Below, piece after piece: positions 1 to 10,005 of a DNA stretch of 64,000 bases (position 1 is the stretch's first letter; every line of letters begins with the position of its first letter). The position numbers and the translations under genes are program-made. Origin of the DNA: Burkholderiales bacterium. GTDB lineage: Bacteria > Pseudomonadota > Gammaproteobacteria > Burkholderiales > Casimicrobiaceae. The stretch is from NCBI GenBank assembly GCA_905339295.1, contig CAJPFI010000004.1, positions 1 through 64,000 of the forward strand. Reading direction: 5' to 3'. The notes under the pieces were generated by a model that worked only from the letters and a program-made list of their open reading frames with translations, ran no database searches and had not been told where the DNA came from.

Positions 1-137
1 TGGTGATGCCCGGGGACAACATCGGGATGACGGTGACGCTGATTGCGCCGATCGCGATGGAGGAGGGGCTGCGGTTCGCGATCCGCGAGGGCGGGCGGAC
101 GGTGGGCGCCGGCGTGGTGGCCAAGGTCATCGAGTAA
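1..137 (+). CDS. tuf: Elongation factor Tu, C-terminal end (partial)
   Basis: Reading frame 3 encodes the last 44 residues of EF-Tu, the GTPase that delivers aminoacyl-tRNA to the ribosome. The tail contains PGDN, the stretch [16 protein letters not shown] and the terminal KVIE, which are diagnostic of domain III. The gene is cut by the window edge, so nothing can be said about its start. A tuf gene directly before rpsJ is the usual proteobacterial str-S10 junction (rpsL-rpsG-fusA-tuf-rpsJ). Confidence 0.97.
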   Translation, partial: VMPGDNIGMTVTLIAPIAMEEGLRFAIREGGRTVGAGVVAKVIE

Positions 138-312
138 CGGCGGCGACCGGAGACGGGAGATCGGCGGCTGCGCCCCGGGGCGCGGGCCGGCACGATCGAG
201 CAGGACAACGAAGGACGGCGCGCGACACGGACAGGACGAAGGTGCGGGACCGAGGGGCCGGGGCCCCGTCTCCCACCGCCGTTCTCCGATCGCCGCTCTT
301 GAAGGAACTTCA

Positions 313-624
313 ATGCAAAACCAGAGAATCCGCATCCGTCTCAAGGCGTTCGACTACAAGCTGATCGACCAGTCGGCGCTCGAGATCGTCGAGACGGCGA
401 AGCGCTCGGGCGCGGTCGTCCGCGGCCCGGTTCCGCTGCCGACGAGGATCGAGCGCTTCGACGTGCTGCGCTCGCCGCACGTCAACAAGACGTCGCGCGA
501 CCAGTTCGAGATCCGGACGCACCTGAGGCTGATGGACATCATCGACCCGACGGACAAGACCGTCGACCAGCTGATGAAGCTCGACCTGCCGGCGGGCGTC
601 GACGTCGAGATCAAGTTGCAGTAA
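313..624 (+). CDS. rpsJ: 30S ribosomal protein S10
   Basis: First gene of the S10 operon; S10 sits in the 30S head and doubles as NusE in antitermination. The 103-residue product matches the family length and shows [13 protein letters not shown] near the N-terminus and the central [16 protein letters not shown] block. The ATG at 313 follows GAAGGAA; the longer open frame upstream is arginine-rich read-through and not S10-like. The 175-bp gap to tuf carries a GC-rich hairpin (GGGGCC..GGCCCC, around 253-269) but no clear promoter. Confidence 0.98.
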   Translation: MQNQRIRIRLKAFDYKLIDQSALEIVETAKRSGAVVRGPVPLPTRIERFDVLRSPHVNKTSRDQFEIRTHLRLMDIIDPTDKTVDQLMKLDLPAGVDVEIKLQ

Positions 625-695
625 AGGCGGCAACGGTTGAGGGCAGGCAGTCGAGCCCCCAATTCGCAAGATCGGCCGGCCAATTGAAGCCGGCA

Positions 696-711
696 CCCCG
701 CGATCGCGGGG
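696..711 (+). repeat. Perfect palindrome in the rplC leader
   Basis: CCCCGCGATCGCGGGG is a perfect 16-bp palindrome ending 21 bp before the preferred rplC start codon, in the 108-bp rpsJ-rplC spacer. In RNA it would form a short GC-rich hairpin with a very small loop. It could be a regulatory or RNA-processing hairpin for L3 synthesis; the sequence alone does not say. Confidence 0.5.
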
Positions 712-732
712 CAACCAAGAAGAGAGATGACC

Positions 733-1389
733 ATGTCACTCGGACTTGTCGGTCGCAAGGTTGGCATGACCCGCGTGTTCTCGGACGACGGCAGGGCCGT
801 TCCCGTGACCGTGCTGGACGTCGCCGACAATCGCGTCACCCAGATCAAGACGAAGGAGACCGACGGCTACGCGGCCGTGCAGGTCACCTACGGCAAGCGA
901 CGCCCGTCGCGCGTGCCCAAGCCGCAGGCCGGCCACCTCGCGAAGGCGGGCGTCGAGTCGGGCGTCGTGCTGAAGGAGTTCCCGGTCGGCGAGGACGTGC
1001 TCGCGATGTTCAAGCCCGGCGACGTCGTCGGCGTGGACACGTTCGAGCCCGGCCAGCTCGTCGACGTGACGGGCACGACGAAGGGCCGCGGCTTCTCGGG
1101 AGTGGTCCGCCGGCACAACTTCGGGGGCAACCGCGCGTCGCACGGCAACTCGGTCACGACCCGCGCGCCGGGCTCGATCGGCATGGCGCAGGATCCGGGC
1201 CGCGTGTTCCCGGGCAAGCGCATGGCGGGCCAGTACGGCAACGTGACGCGCACCGTGCAGACGCTGACCGTCGTTCGCGTCGACAAGGAGCGCGGGCTCC
1301 TGCTCGTCAAGGGTTCGGTACCGGGCGCCGACGGCGGCCAGGTCGTCGTCCGCCCGTCGGTGAAGACCCCGGCGAAGAAGGGGGCGTGA
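733..1389 (+). CDS. rplC: 50S ribosomal protein L3
   Basis: L3 nucleates 50S assembly near the peptidyl-transferase centre. The product (218 aa from this start) begins [14 protein letters not shown], the typical beta/gammaproteobacterial L3 N-terminus, and carries the [13 protein letters not shown] and RAPGSIG motifs around the glutamine methylated in other bacteria. A second ATG six bases upstream (727) is in frame, but the AGAGAG purine tract at 721-726 is better spaced for 733. Confidence 0.96.
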   Translation: MSLGLVGRKVGMTRVFSDDGRAVPVTVLDVADNRVTQIKTKETDGYAAVQVTYGKRRPSRVPKPQAGHLAKAGVESGVVLKEFPVGEDVLAMFKPGDVVGVDTFEPGQLVDVTGTTKGRGFSGVVRRHNFGGNRASHGNSVTTRAPGSIGMAQDPGRVFPGKRMAGQYGNVTRTVQTLTVVRVDKERGLLLVKGSVPGADGGQVVVRPSVKTPAKKGA

Positions 1390-1391
1390 CG

Positions 1392-2015
1392 ATGGAACTC
1401 AAGCTGATCGACGGGCAGGGCCAGCCGGCGGAGACGCTCGCCGCGTCCGACGCGCTGTTCGGGCGCGACTACAACGAGGCGCTCATCCACCAGGTCGTCA
1501 CCGCCTACCAGGCGAACGGCCGGCAGGGGACGCGCGCGCAGAAGTCGCGCGGCGAGATCAACAAGTCGCACAAGAAGCCGTGGCGCCAGAAGGGCACCGG
1601 CCGCGCGCGCGCGGGCCAGGCGAACAGCCCGCTGTGGCGCGGCGGCGGCAGGATCTTCCCGTCGTCCCCCGACGAGAACTTCTCGCACAAGGTCAACCGC
1701 AAGATGTACCGCGCCGGGATCGCGTCGATCCTGTCGCAGCTCGTCCGCGAGGAGCGCCTCAAGGTGATCGACGCGATCACGGTCGACACGCCGAAGACGC
1801 GCGAGTTCGCGAAGCTGGTGAAGGGGCTGGGCCTCGCGGGCACGCTGCTCGTCGTGACCGACCGCCTCGACGAGAACGTCTTCCTCGCCTCGCGCAACCT
1901 GCCCGACGTGCTGGTGCTCGAGGCGCGCGAGGTCGATCCGGTGAGCCTCGTCCGATTCAACAACGTGCTGCTCACCCGGGCGGCCGTCGGCCAGTTCGAG
2001 GAGATGCTCGGATGA
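1392..2015 (+). CDS. rplD: 50S ribosomal protein L4
   Basis: L4 lines the exit tunnel and, in E. coli, represses the S10 operon. The 207-residue product has the basic loop [23 protein letters not shown] that extends into 23S rRNA. It starts two bases after the rplC stop and its stop overlaps the rplW ATG, so translation is coupled. No E. coli-type S10 leader attenuator could be identified by eye in this window. Confidence 0.98.
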   Translation: MELKLIDGQGQPAETLAASDALFGRDYNEALIHQVVTAYQANGRQGTRAQKSRGEINKSHKKPWRQKGTGRARAGQANSPLWRGGGRIFPSSPDENFSHKVNRKMYRAGIASILSQLVREERLKVIDAITVDTPKTREFAKLVKGLGLAGTLLVVTDRLDENVFLASRNLPDVLVLEAREVDPVSLVRFNNVLLTRAAVGQFEEMLG

Positions 2016-2338
2016 ACGCGCCCCGCACCCCCGCCGCCAGGTACAGCCAGGAGCGCCTGATGACGCTGCTGCTCGCGCCGATCGTGTCCGAGAAGGCGAC
2101 GTTCGTCGCCGACAGGCACGAGCAGGTGATCTTCCGCGTCGCGCAGGACGCGACCAAGCCCGAGGTCAAGGCCGCGGTCGAGCTGATGTTCAAGGTCCAG
2201 GTCGACAGCGTCCAGATCGCGAACGTGCACGGCAAGGAGAAGCGCTTCGGACGCTTCGTCGGACGCCGCCGCAACTGGAAGAAGGCGTACGTGTGCCTGA
2301 AGCCGGGCCAGGAAATCAACTTCGCGCAGGAGGCCTGA
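2012..2338 (+). CDS. rplW: 50S ribosomal protein L23
   Basis: L23 sits at the tunnel exit and docks SRP and trigger factor. The core [11 protein letters not shown] and the C-terminal [18 protein letters not shown] are typical. From the ATG at 2012 (4-bp ATGA overlap with rplD) the protein has 108 aa, slightly longer than the usual ~100 because of a [14 protein letters not shown]-terminal extension. An internal ATG at 2060 would shorten it, but the overlap favours 2012. Confidence 0.95.
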   Translation: MNAPRTPAARYSQERLMTLLLAPIVSEKATFVADRHEQVIFRVAQDATKPEVKAAVELMFKVQVDSVQIANVHGKEKRFGRFVGRRRNWKKAYVCLKPGQEINFAQEA

Positions 2339-2340
2339 TC

Positions 2341-3174
2341 ATGGCACTGGTCAAAGTCAAGCCGACCTCCGCCGGGCGCCGCGCGCTCGTCAAGGTCGTC
2401 AACCCGTCCCTGCACAAGGGCCGGGCGATCGACGCGCTCACCGAGAGCCAGAAGCGCGGGTCGGGCCGCAACCACCACGGCCACATCACGGTCCGCCACA
2501 AGGGCGGCGGCCACAAGCACCACTACCGGATCGTCGACTTCCGCCGCAACAAGGACGGGATCCCGGCGAAGGTCGAGCGCCTCGAGTACGACCCGAACCG
2601 CAGCGCGCACCTCGCGCTCCTCTGCTACGCCGACGGCGAGCGCCGCTACATCATCGCGCCGCGCGGCGTGGCCGTGGGCCAGGAGCTGCTGTCCGGCGTC
2701 GAGGCCGGCATCAAGCCGGGCAACACGCTGCCGCTCCGGAACATCCCGGTCGGCACGACCGTGCACTGTGTCGAGATGAAGCCCGGCCGTGGCGCGCAGC
2801 TGGCGCGCTCGGCCGGTGCCGCGGTCCAGGTGCTGGCGCGCGAGGGCATCCACGCGCAGCTGCGCCTGCGCTCCGGCGAGATCCGCAGGGTCCATGTCGA
2901 CTGCCGCGCGACCATCGGCGAGGTCGGCAACGAGGAGCACAGCCTGCGCTCGATCGGCAAGGCGGGCGCGAACCGCTGGCGCGGCATCCGCCCGACGGTG
3001 CGCGGCATCGCGATGAACCCGGTCGACCACCCGATGGGCGGCCGCACCAACGGCGGCGGCGGCTGGCACCACCCGGTGTCGCCGTGGGGCACCCCGGCCA
3101 AGGGTTTCAAGACGCGCGCGAACAAGCGCACCGACGGGATGATCGTGCGCCGGCGGCGCGCGACGAAGGGGTAA
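2341..3174 (+). CDS. rplB: 50S ribosomal protein L2
   Basis: L2 is a primary 23S binder required for peptidyl-transferase activity. The 277-aa length fits (E. coli 273). It starts [14 protein letters not shown] and ends with [17 protein letters not shown], which contains the conserved histidine-rich loop near the catalytic centre. It begins two bases after rplW. Confidence 0.98.
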   Translation: MALVKVKPTSAGRRALVKVVNPSLHKGRAIDALTESQKRGSGRNHHGHITVRHKGGGHKHHYRIVDFRRNKDGIPAKVERLEYDPNRSAHLALLCYADGERRYIIAPRGVAVGQELLSGVEAGIKPGNTLPLRNIPVGTTVHCVEMKPGRGAQLARSAGAAVQVLAREGIHAQLRLRSGEIRRVHVDCRATIGEVGNEEHSLRSIGKAGANRWRGIRPTVRGIAMNPVDHPMGGRTNGGGGWHHPVSPWGTPAKGFKTRANKRTDGMIVRRRRATKG

Positions 3175-3177
3175 GCG

Positions 3178-3480
3178 ATGGCACGTTCGATCAAGAAGGG
3201 ACCGTTCGTCGACATGCACCTGCTCTCCAAGGTGGAGGCCGCGCGCGCGACCAACGACAAGAAGCCGATCAAGACCTGGTCGCGCCGCTCGACCGTCACG
3301 CCCGACTTCGTCGGCCTGACGATCGCCGTGCACAACGGCAGGCAGCACATCCCGGTCTACGTGTCCGAGAACATGGTCGGGCACAAGCTCGGCGAGTTCG
3401 CACTCACGCGAACCTTCAAGGGCCACTCGTCCGACAGGAAGGCCGCGGTGCCGGCGAAGCCGGCCGGCAAGAGGAAGTGA
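3178..3480 (+). CDS. rpsS: 30S ribosomal protein S19
   Basis: S19 is a 30S head protein that pairs with S13. It opens [12 protein letters not shown] and has [15 protein letters not shown] and [11 protein letters not shown]. At 100 aa it is about eight residues longer than E. coli S19, due to a basic tail ending PAKPAGKRK. It lies three bases after rplB. Confidence 0.98.
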   Translation: MARSIKKGPFVDMHLLSKVEAARATNDKKPIKTWSRRSTVTPDFVGLTIAVHNGRQHIPVYVSENMVGHKLGEFALTRTFKGHSSDRKAAVPAKPAGKRK

Positions 3481-3488
3481 GGAACGCG

Positions 3489-3830
3489 ATGGAAACCACA
3501 GCCACGCTGCGCGGCGTCCGCCTGTCGGCCCAGAAGGGCCGGCTCGTCGCCGACCAGATCCGCGGCCTGCCGGTCGGCAGGGCGCTCGACCTCCTGGCGT
3601 TCAGCCCGAAGAAGGGCGCGCGGATCATCCGCAAGGTCCTCGAAAGCGCGATCGCCAACGCCGAGCACAACGACGGCGCCGACATCGACGAGCTCAAGGT
3701 CACGACGATCTACATCGACAAGGCGCAGACGCTGAAGCGCATGAGCGCGCGCGCCAAGGGCCGCGGCAACACGATCGGCAAGCAGAGCTGCCACATCCAC
3801 GTCGTCGTCGGCGACGGGAAGGCCAAGTAA
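3489..3830 (+). CDS. rplV: 50S ribosomal protein L22
   Basis: L22 lines the exit tunnel; changes in its beta-hairpin give macrolide resistance in other bacteria. The 113-residue product has [15 protein letters not shown] and the hairpin region [12 protein letters not shown]. The chosen ATG ([11 protein letters not shown]) lies eight bases after rpsS and follows GAGGAACG; longer in-frame read-through upstream overlaps rpsS and is not L22-like. Confidence 0.97.
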   Translation: METTATLRGVRLSAQKGRLVADQIRGLPVGRALDLLAFSPKKGARIIRKVLESAIANAEHNDGADIDELKVTTIYIDKAQTLKRMSARAKGRGNTIGKQSCHIHVVVGDGKAK

Positions 3831-3839
3831 GGGATCCCC

Positions 3840-4559
3840 ATGGGACAGAAAATCCATCCGATCGGCTTCCGCCTCGCGGTGAACCGCAACTGGTCGTCGC
3901 GCTGGTACGCGAACACCAAGAACTACGGCGGGACGCTGGGCGAGGACATCCGCGTGCGCGAGTACCTGAAGCGCAAGCTCTCGCACGCCTCGGTGGCGCG
4001 CATCACGATCGAGCGCCCCGCGAAGAACGCGCGCATCACGGTCCACAGCGCGCGCCCGGGCGTCGTCATCGGCAAGAAGGGCGAGGACATCGAGACGCTG
4101 CGCGCCGACCTGCGCCGCATGATGGGCGGCGACGTGGGCCTCAACATCGAGGAGATCCGCAAGCCCGAGATCGACGCGCAGCTCGTGGCCGAATCGATCG
4201 CCCAGCAGCTCGAGAAGCGGATCATGTTCCGTCGCGCGATGAAGCGCGCCATGCAGAACGCGATGCGGCTCGGCGCGCAGGGCATCAAGGTGATGAGCTC
4301 GGGACGCCTGAACGGGGCCGAGATCGCGCGGCGCGAGTGGTACCGCGAGGGACGCGTCCCGCTGCACACGCTGCGGGCCGACATCGATTACGGGTTCGCC
4401 GAGGCGCGCACGACCTACGGCAAGATCGGCATCAAGGTGTGGGTGTTCAAGGGCGAGGTGCTCGCGCACAACGCCGAGCCGGCGGCGGCGCCGGCTCCGG
4501 CCCCCGAAGCGCCCAAGCGGCCGCGCCGCGCAGGAGCGAAGAATGTTGCAGCCAGCTAG
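3840..4559 (+). CDS. rpsC: 30S ribosomal protein S3
   Basis: S3 contributes to the mRNA entry helicase activity of the 30S. It begins [12 protein letters not shown] and carries the KH-domain GKKGEDIE motif and the C-terminal domain ending [14 protein letters not shown]. At 239 aa it has a low-complexity Ala/Pro tail after residue ~213. Its 3' end overlaps the rplP start by 17 bp. Confidence 0.98.
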   Translation: MGQKIHPIGFRLAVNRNWSSRWYANTKNYGGTLGEDIRVREYLKRKLSHASVARITIERPAKNARITVHSARPGVVIGKKGEDIETLRADLRRMMGGDVGLNIEEIRKPEIDAQLVAESIAQQLEKRIMFRRAMKRAMQNAMRLGAQGIKVMSSGRLNGAEIARREWYREGRVPLHTLRADIDYGFAEARTTYGKIGIKVWVFKGEVLAHNAEPAAAPAPAPEAPKRPRRAGAKNVAAS

Positions 4560-4956
4560 AAGGAAGTACCGCAAGGAGCAGAAGGGGCGCAACACGGGCC
4601 TCGCGACGGTCGGCGCCAAGGTGTCGTTCGGCGAGTACGGCCTCAAGGCGACGACCCGGGGACGCCTGACCGCGCGCCAGATCGAGGCCGCGCGCCGGGC
4701 GATGACGCGCCACATCAAGCGTGGCGGCAGGATCTGGATCCGGATCTTCCCGGACAAGCCCGTGAGCAAGAAGCCCGCCGAGGTCCGCATGGGCAACGGG
4801 AAGGGCAACCCCGAGTACTGGGTCGCCGAGATCCAGCCCGGCAAGGTGCTCTACGAGATGGACGGCGTCGACGAGGCGCTGGCCCGCGAGGCGTTCGCGC
4901 TCGCGGCCGCCAAGCTGCCGCTGCGCACGATGTTCGTCCACCGCCTGGTCAGCTGA
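4543..4956 (+). CDS. rplP: 50S ribosomal protein L16
   Basis: L16 organises the A-site tRNA pocket of the 50S. The 137-aa product matches the family length (E. coli 136): [16 protein letters not shown] at the start, [13 protein letters not shown] in the middle and [13 protein letters not shown] near the C-terminus. An AGGAG at 4531-4535 inside rpsC serves as its ribosome-binding site. Confidence 0.98.
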   Translation: MLQPARRKYRKEQKGRNTGLATVGAKVSFGEYGLKATTRGRLTARQIEAARRAMTRHIKRGGRIWIRIFPDKPVSKKPAEVRMGNGKGNPEYWVAEIQPGKVLYEMDGVDEALAREAFALAAAKLPLRTMFVHRLVS

Positions 4957-4967
4957 CGGAGGCCATG

Positions 4968-5174
4968 ATGAAGCGATCGGAAGCGAAGAAGGCGCTCAAG
5001 GCCAAGTCCGCCGCCGAGCTCGGCACCGAGCTCGCCGCGCTCTACAAGGAGCAGTTCGGCCTGCGCATGCAGAAGGCGACGCAGCAGCTCTCCAATCCGG
5101 GAAAGCTGAAGGACGTCCGGCGCGGCATCGCCCGGGTCAAGACCCTGATCGGACAGAAGGCGGGACAAGCATGA
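4968..5174 (+). CDS. rpmC: 50S ribosomal protein L29
   Basis: Small tunnel-exit protein with the typical [14 protein letters not shown] core. Two consecutive ATGs are available (4965 and 4968). The ACGGAGG Shine-Dalgarno at 4956-4962 is too close to the first, so 4968 is preferred, giving 68 aa. Its stop overlaps the rpsQ ATG. Confidence 0.95.
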   Translation: MKRSEAKKALKAKSAAELGTELAALYKEQFGLRMQKATQQLSNPGKLKDVRRGIARVKTLIGQKAGQA

Positions 5175-5458
5175 CCGAACTAGCGACGGAAGGCGCCCCG
5201 CGCAAGGGGGCCGCCCACAAGCTGACCGGGCGCGTGGTCAGCGACAAGATGGACAAGACCGTGACGGTCCTGGTCGAGCGCCGGGTGCGGCACCCGCTGT
5301 ACGGCAAGACCGTCACACGGTCGGCCAAGTACCACGCGCACGACGAAGCCAACGAGTGCAGGGAGGGCGACCTGGTCGAGATCGAGGCGACCCGGAAGCT
5401 GTCCAAGACGAAGGCGTGGCGCGTTTCCCGGCGGATCGAGAAGGCGGACGCGGCCTGA
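5171..5458 (+). CDS. rpsQ: 30S ribosomal protein S17
   Basis: Primary 16S rRNA binder. The OB-fold core [20 protein letters not shown], the HPLYGK motif and [10 protein letters not shown] are present in 95 residues. A 13-residue N-terminal extension precedes the core, as in several betaproteobacteria. This is the last gene of the S10 block proper; a 310-bp gap follows. Confidence 0.97.
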   Translation: MTELATEGAPRKGAAHKLTGRVVSDKMDKTVTVLVERRVRHPLYGKTVTRSAKYHAHDEANECREGDLVEIEATRKLSKTKAWRVSRRIEKADAA

Positions 5459-5768
5459 CGGTGCCCGCCGCCCGGAGCGGGCGTGCCGCGAGCCTCCGCA
5501 CGGGGGCGCGGCGGCCCCGCGGGGCGGCCCCCTTGGGTGACTATGGGACGAAGGGCAGGGATTGCCGGGAACGGCGGATCCTGTCATAATTCTCGATTGC
5601 CTCCGCGCGAGGGGCCGCAGGTCGAACGAGGCCCCGCGCGCGGCACATCCCCGAACGGGGTCCAAAACTGGCCGCGCGGCCCGATGCGCGGCCGCGCGAG
5701 GCGCAGCCGGGGCTCCCGGCGCCGGACGCGGTCCGCGGGCGCGGTTCAAGTTGGAGAGACTCGAAGTC
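5459..5768 (+). other. Non-coding gap between rpsQ and rplN
   Basis: This is the only sizeable interruption in the ribosomal super-operon. No convincing gene is present; open frames across it are shadows or read-through into rplN. The first 80 bp are extremely GC-rich with GGCGGCCCC/GGGGCGG complementarity that could fold. A local AT-rich patch near 5581-5597 contains the promoter listed separately. About 150 bp of GC-rich leader, with potential for strong structure, then precede rplN. In E. coli the spc promoter lies at this same junction. Confidence 0.7.
5562..5590 (+). promoter_or_regulatory. Probable sigma70 promoter for the spc part of the operon
   Basis: A TTGCCG hexamer at 5562-5567 and a CATAAT hexamer at 5585-5590 are separated by exactly 17 bp. 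The -10 element sits in the only AT-rich patch of the rpsQ-rplN gap. The position agrees with the known spc promoter of enteric bacteria. Transcription would start near 5597, leaving a leader of about 170 nt before rplN. Confidence 0.6.
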
Positions 5769-6137
5769 ATGATCCAGATGCAGACGGTGCTGGACGTCGC
5801 CGACAACACGGGCGCGCGTTCGGTCATGTGTATCAAGGTGCTCGGCGGCAGCAAGCGCCGCTACGCGCACATCGGCGACGTGATCAAGGTCAGCGTCAAG
5901 GACGCTGCGCCCCGGGGTCGCGTCAAGAAGGGCGAGATCTACAACGCCGTCGTCGTGCGCACCCGGCAGGGCGTGCGCCGGGACGACGGCGCACGCGTGC
6001 GGTTCGACACCAACGCGGCGGTCCTGCTCAACAACAAGCTGGAGCCGATCGGCACCCGCATCTTCGGGCCGGTGACGCGGGAGCTGCGCACCGAGCGCTT
6101 CATGAAGATCGTGTCGCTCGCGCCCGAGGTCCTGTAA
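5769..6137 (+). CDS. rplN: 50S ribosomal protein L14
   Basis: Subunit-interface protein, 122 aa as expected, starting [17 protein letters not shown] and containing [12 protein letters not shown] and [12 protein letters not shown]. It is the first gene after the proposed internal promoter; TTGGAGAG before the ATG supplies the ribosome-binding site. Confidence 0.98.
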   Translation: MIQMQTVLDVADNTGARSVMCIKVLGGSKRRYAHIGDVIKVSVKDAAPRGRVKKGEIYNAVVVRTRQGVRRDDGARVRFDTNAAVLLNNKLEPIGTRIFGPVTRELRTERFMKIVSLAPEVL

Positions 6138-6147
6138 GGAGCGGCCC

Positions 6148-6465
6148 ATGCGCAAGATCAGGAAGGGCGACAACGTCGTCGTGCTCGCCGGGCGCGACAA
6201 GGGCAAGCGCGGCGACGTCGCGCGCGTCGTCGACGCGGAGCACGTGGTCGTCAACGGCGTCAACACGGTGAAGCGCCACACGCGCCCGAACCCGCTCAAG
6301 AACCAGCCGGGCGGGATCGTGACGAAGGAGATGCCGATCCACGTCTCGAACGTCGCGGTCTGGAACCCGGTCACGCAGAAGGCCGACCGCGTGGGCTTCA
6401 GGAAGCTCGACGACGGGCGCAAGGTCCGGTACTTCAAGTCCAACGGCGAGCAGATGGGGGCGTGA
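6148..6465 (+). CDS. rplX: 50S ribosomal protein L24
   Basis: Early 50S assembly initiator with an N-terminal KOW motif ([18 protein letters not shown]). The 105-aa length fits. TAAGGAG, overlapping the rplN stop, is its ribosome-binding site. Confidence 0.98.
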   Translation: MRKIRKGDNVVVLAGRDKGKRGDVARVVDAEHVVVNGVNTVKRHTRPNPLKNQPGGIVTKEMPIHVSNVAVWNPVTQKADRVGFRKLDDGRKVRYFKSNGEQMGA

Positions 6466-6476
6466 GGAGAATGGAT

Positions 6477-7016
6477 ATGGCCCGCCTGAAGGATGTCTAC
6501 CGCAAGGAAGTCGTTCCCGCGCTGGTGAAGCAGTTCGGCTACGCGTCGGTCATGCAGGTCCCGCGCCTCGAGAAGATCGTCCTCAACATGGGCGTCGGCG
6601 AGGCGACGGGCGACAAGAAGCTGCTCGAGAACGCCGTCGCCGACATGCAGAAGATCGGCGGCCAGAAGCCGGTGGTCACCAAGGCCCGCAAGGCCATCGC
6701 CGGCTTCAAGATCCGCGAGGGCTACCCGATCGGCTGCATGGTCACGCTGCGGCACGACCGCATGTACGAGTTCCTCGACCGCCTGATCACGATCGCGCTG
6801 CCGCGCGTCCGCGACTTCCGCGGCGTGTCGGGCCGCGGCTTCGACGGCCAGGGGAACTACAACATGGGCGTCAGGGAGCAGATCATCTTCCCGGAGATCG
6901 AGTACGACAAGATCGACAAGCTCCGCGGGATGAACATCACGATCACGACGAGCGCGAAGACCGACGCCGAGGCGAAGGCCCTGCTGGCCGCGTTCCGTTT
7001 CCCGTTCAAGAACTGA
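6477..7016 (+). CDS. rplE: 50S ribosomal protein L5
   Basis: Binds 5S rRNA and contacts the P-site tRNA. From this ATG the product is 179 aa, identical in length to E. coli L5, starting [16 protein letters not shown] and containing [18 protein letters not shown] and [11 protein letters not shown]. An ATG six bases upstream (6471) directly abuts the GAGGAGA Shine-Dalgarno (6464-6470), so 6477 is better spaced. Confidence 0.96.
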   Translation: MARLKDVYRKEVVPALVKQFGYASVMQVPRLEKIVLNMGVGEATGDKKLLENAVADMQKIGGQKPVVTKARKAIAGFKIREGYPIGCMVTLRHDRMYEFLDRLITIALPRVRDFRGVSGRGFDGQGNYNMGVREQIIFPEIEYDKIDKLRGMNITITTSAKTDAEAKALLAAFRFPFKN

Positions 7017-7026
7017 GAGCGAAGCC

Positions 7027-7332
7027 ATGTCGAAGCTGGCCCTGATCAACCGCAACGAGAAGCGCAAGAAGCTCGTGGCGAAGTACGCGAAGCGGAGGGT
7101 CGCGCTGGTCGCGATCGTCGAGAACCAGAAGATGTCCGAGGAGGATCGCTTCGCGGCCCGCCTCAGGCTCCAGCAGCTGCCGCGCAACGCCAACCCGACG
7201 CGCGTGCGCAACCGCTGTTCGCTGACCGGCCGCCCGCGCGGCGTGTACAGCAAGTTCGGTCTGGGCCGCAACAAGCTGCGCGATTACATCATGCGCGGCG
7301 AGGTGCCCGGCGTCGTCAAGGCCAGCTGGTAA
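7027..7332 (+). CDS. rpsN: 30S ribosomal protein S14
   Basis: Long (101 aa), zinc-independent form of S14: no CxxC pairs are present, and it ends [37 protein letters not shown] is the conserved rRNA-binding stretch. It lies 10 bases after rplE. Confidence 0.98.
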   Translation: MSKLALINRNEKRKKLVAKYAKRRVALVAIVENQKMSEEDRFAARLRLQQLPRNANPTRVRNRCSLTGRPRGVYSKFGLGRNKLRDYIMRGEVPGVVKASW

Positions 7333-7353
7333 CGGATGCAGGTGAGGTGAAGC

Positions 7354-7749
7354 ATGAGCATGACTGATCCCATCGCCGACATGCTGACGCGCATCCGCAA
7401 TGCGCAGATGATCGAGCGGGCCACGGTCGAGATGCCCTCGTCGAAGGTCAAGATCGCGATCGCGAAGGTCCTCAAGGACGAGGGCTACATCGACGGCTTC
7501 AAGCTGGGCGGCGATACCGTCAAGCCGATGCTCGAGATCGCGCTGCGCTATCACGCGGGCCGTCCGGTGATCGAGCGCATCGAGCGCGTGTCGTCGCCCG
7601 GACTGCGCATCTACCGCGGCAAGGACGAGATCCCGCGCGTGATGAACGGCCTCGGCATCGCGATCGTCTCGACCTCGCGCGGCGTGATGACCGACCGCAA
7701 GGCGCGGGCCACCGGTGTCGGGGGCGAAGTCCTCTGCATCGTCGCCTGA
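7354..7749 (+). CDS. rpsH: 30S ribosomal protein S8
   Basis: S8 binds the central 16S domain and represses the spc operon in E. coli. The 131-aa product begins [18 protein letters not shown] and ends GGEVLCIVA with the signature [14 protein letters not shown] second ATG at 7360 is possible; GGTGAGGTGA fits the first better. Confidence 0.97.
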   Translation: MSMTDPIADMLTRIRNAQMIERATVEMPSSKVKIAIAKVLKDEGYIDGFKLGGDTVKPMLEIALRYHAGRPVIERIERVSSPGLRIYRGKDEIPRVMNGLGIAIVSTSRGVMTDRKARATGVGGEVLCIVA

Positions 7750-7760
7750 CGGAGCCCCCC

Positions 7761-8288
7761 ATGTCCCGAATCGGCAACCTGCCCATTCCGCTGCCCGCGA
7801 AGGTCGACGTGGCCATCGACGGCGGCGAGATCACCGTGAAGGGCCCGCTGGGCTCGCTGTCCCGGCGCATCGCGGACGGCGTCACGGTGGAGAGATCCGG
7901 CGAGACGCTCGTGTGCAAGTCGACCCGGCCGGACGCGCGCGCGCTGCACGGCACGACGCGCGCGCTGCTCGCGAACATGGTCCGCGGCGTGACGCAGGGC
8001 TTCGAGAAGAAGCTCACGCTCGTCGGCGTCGGCTACCGCGCGCAGGCCGCCGGCGACAGGCTCAACCTGTCGCTCGGCTTCTCGCACCCGGTGGTCCACA
8101 TGATGCCCAAGGGCGTCAAGGCCGAGACGCCGGTGCAGACCGACATCCTGATCAGGGGCGTCGACAAGCAGCAGGTAGGTCAGGTGGCCGCCGAGATCCG
8201 CGCCTACCGCCCGCCGGAGCCGTACAAGGGCAAGGGCGTGCGCTACTCGGACGAGCGCGTCGTGATCAAGCAGACGAAGAAGAAGTAG
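7761..8288 (+). CDS. rplF: 50S ribosomal protein L6
   Basis: Located near the GTPase centre of the 50S. The 175 aa begin [15 protein letters not shown], contain [20 protein letters not shown] and end with the [16 protein letters not shown] motif. It starts 11 bases after rpsH, behind ACGGAG. Confidence 0.98.
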   Translation: MSRIGNLPIPLPAKVDVAIDGGEITVKGPLGSLSRRIADGVTVERSGETLVCKSTRPDARALHGTTRALLANMVRGVTQGFEKKLTLVGVGYRAQAAGDRLNLSLGFSHPVVHMMPKGVKAETPVQTDILIRGVDKQQVGQVAAEIRAYRPPEPYKGKGVRYSDERVVIKQTKKK

Positions 8289-8355
8289 GCGACCCGAGAG
8301 CCCAGACGACTTTTCGCCGGTCCGGCCGCCCGCCGGACGGGCACAAGGTGCAACG

Positions 8356-8709
8356 ATGAACAAGAAGCCAGCCCGCATCCGCCGCGCCCGCCAGACGCGG
8401 ATCCGCATCGCCGAGCAGCGCGCGACCCGACTGGTCGTCAGCCGCTCGAACTGCCACATCTACGCGCAGATCGTGGCGTCCGAAGGCGACCGCGTGCTCG
8501 CCAGCGCCTCGACGCTCGAGAGCGAGGTGCGCAAGGACGTGAAGAACGGCGGGAACACGGCGGCGGCGGCGGTGGTCGGCAAGCGCATCGCGGAACGCGC
8601 GAAGGCGCTCGGCATCGAGAGCGTCGCGTTCGACCGCTCGGGCTACCGCTTCCACGGGCGCGTGAAGGCGCTCGCCGAGGCGGCGCGCGAGGGCGGACTC
8701 AAGTTCTAG
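8356..8709 (+). CDS. rplR: 50S ribosomal protein L18
   Basis: 5S rRNA binder, 117 aa. [16 protein letters not shown], the [12 protein letters not shown] block and the terminal [26 protein letters not shown] are typical. It starts 67 bp after rplF. Confidence 0.98.
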   Translation: MNKKPARIRRARQTRIRIAEQRATRLVVSRSNCHIYAQIVASEGDRVLASASTLESEVRKDVKNGGNTAAAAVVGKRIAERAKALGIESVAFDRSGYRFHGRVKALAEAAREGGLKF

Positions 8710-8719
8710 GAACCCATCC

Positions 8720-9250
8720 ATGGCGAAACCACGCACCAACGCTCCCAGGCAGCAGCAGGACGACCGCGGCGACGGCCTCCGGGAGAAGATGATCAGCATC
8801 AACCGCGTCACGAAGGTCGTGAAGGGGGGCCGCATCATGGGCTTCGCCGCGCTCACCGTCGTGGGCGACGGGGACGGCCGCGTCGGCATGGGCAAGGGCA
8901 AGGCCAAGGAAGTGCCGGTCGCCGTGCAGAAGGCGATGGAGCAGGCGCGCCGCAACATGATCAAGGTGCGGCTGAAGAAGGGGACGCTGCATCACGCGGT
9001 CGAGGGCCGGCACGGGTCGACGCGCGTCCACATGCAGCCGGCCTCCGACGGCACGGGCGTGATCGCCGGCGGCGCGATGCGCGCGGTATGCGACGTCGTG
9101 GGCGTCACCAACGTGCTCGCGAAGTGCCACGGCCCGACCAACCCGTACAACGTCGTGCGCGCGACGCTGAACGCGCTCGTGGCCGGCAGCGCGCCGGCCG
9201 ACATCGCGGCGAAGCGCGGCAAGACGGTCGACGAGATCCTGGGAGCGTGA
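8720..9250 (+). CDS. rpsE: 30S ribosomal protein S5
   Basis: Decoding-fidelity protein, 176 aa. It has the [22 protein letters not shown]-binding domain and [16 protein letters not shown]. The C-terminal [19 protein letters not shown] is standard. It begins 10 bases after rplR. Confidence 0.98.
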   Translation: MAKPRTNAPRQQQDDRGDGLREKMISINRVTKVVKGGRIMGFAALTVVGDGDGRVGMGKGKAKEVPVAVQKAMEQARRNMIKVRLKKGTLHHAVEGRHGSTRVHMQPASDGTGVIAGGAMRAVCDVVGVTNVLAKCHGPTNPYNVVRATLNALVAGSAPADIAAKRGKTVDEILGA

Positions 9251-9252
9251 CG

Positions 9253-9441
9253 ATGGCCGGGAAGAAGACGATCAGGGTCACGCAGGTCCGCGGCCTCACG
9301 TCGACGCGCGAGGACCATCGCGCGACCGTGCGCGGGCTGGGCCTCAGGTGGACCCACCACACGGTCGAGGTCGAGGACACGCCCTCGGTGCGCGGCATGA
9401 TCCAGAAGGTGAACTACCTCGTGAAGGTGGTGGCCGAGTAG
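9253..9441 (+). CDS. rpmD: 50S ribosomal protein L30
   Basis: Sixty-two residues, the normal bacterial L30 length, with [19 protein letters not shown] and [14 protein letters not shown]. It starts two bases after the rpsE stop. About 100 bp of GC-rich spacer separates it from rplO. Confidence 0.97.
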   Translation: MAGKKTIRVTQVRGLTSTREDHRATVRGLGLRWTHHTVEVEDTPSVRGMIQKVNYLVKVVAE

Positions 9442-9542
9442 CGGGCGGCGCGACGGGGCCGACGTCCCGGCGCGGCCGCGGGGCGGCCCCGCGCGGGACA
9501 CCGGAACCCCGGGCGCCCGGGAACGAACACGGAAGAGCGACC

Positions 9543-9974
9543 ATGCGACTGAACACGATCAAGCCCGCTGCGGGCAGCAAGAAGCCGAGGCGCCGCGTCG
9601 CCCGCGGGATCGGCTCGGGCCTGGGCAAGACGGCGGGCCGCGGCCACAAGGGACAGAGCTCGCGCTCGGGCGGCTTCCACAAGACCGGCTTCGAGGGCGG
9701 CCAGATGCCGCTGCAGCGGCGCCTGCCCAAGCGCGGCTTCGTCTCGATGTCGCGCGACGACACGGCCGAGGTCCGCCTCTCCGACCTCGCGCGGCTGCCG
9801 ATCGCCGAGATCGACCTGCTTGCACTCAAGGCGGCGGGCATCGTCCCGGCGAAGGCGAAGACGGCGAAGGTGATCAGGACCGGCAAGCTCGAGCGCGCGG
9901 TGAAGCTCTCGGGCGTGCTCGCGACCAAGGGTGCCAGGGCGGCCATCGAAGCCGCCGGCGGCAGCGTCGACTGA
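9543..9974 (+). CDS. rplO: 50S ribosomal protein L15
   Basis: Late 50S assembly protein, 143 aa, opening [14 protein letters not shown] with the glycine/arginine-rich [17 protein letters not shown] stretch and [29 protein letters not shown] precedes the ATG. In-frame read-through upstream (including rpmD antisense-like sequence) is not part of L15. Confidence 0.97.
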   Translation: MRLNTIKPAAGSKKPRRRVARGIGSGLGKTAGRGHKGQSSRSGGFHKTGFEGGQMPLQRRLPKRGFVSMSRDDTAEVRLSDLARLPIAEIDLLALKAAGIVPAKAKTAKVIRTGKLERAVKLSGVLATKGARAAIEAAGGSVD

Positions 9975-10005
9975 CGGCAACAGGACGAGGAACGGGACAT
10001 TCGAC

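Noticed and set aside
5483-6271. Frames crossing the rpsQ-rplN gap as an extra gene
   Set aside because: They are read-through of rplN or other-frame shadows without start signals, and the gap carries promoter-like rather than coding features.
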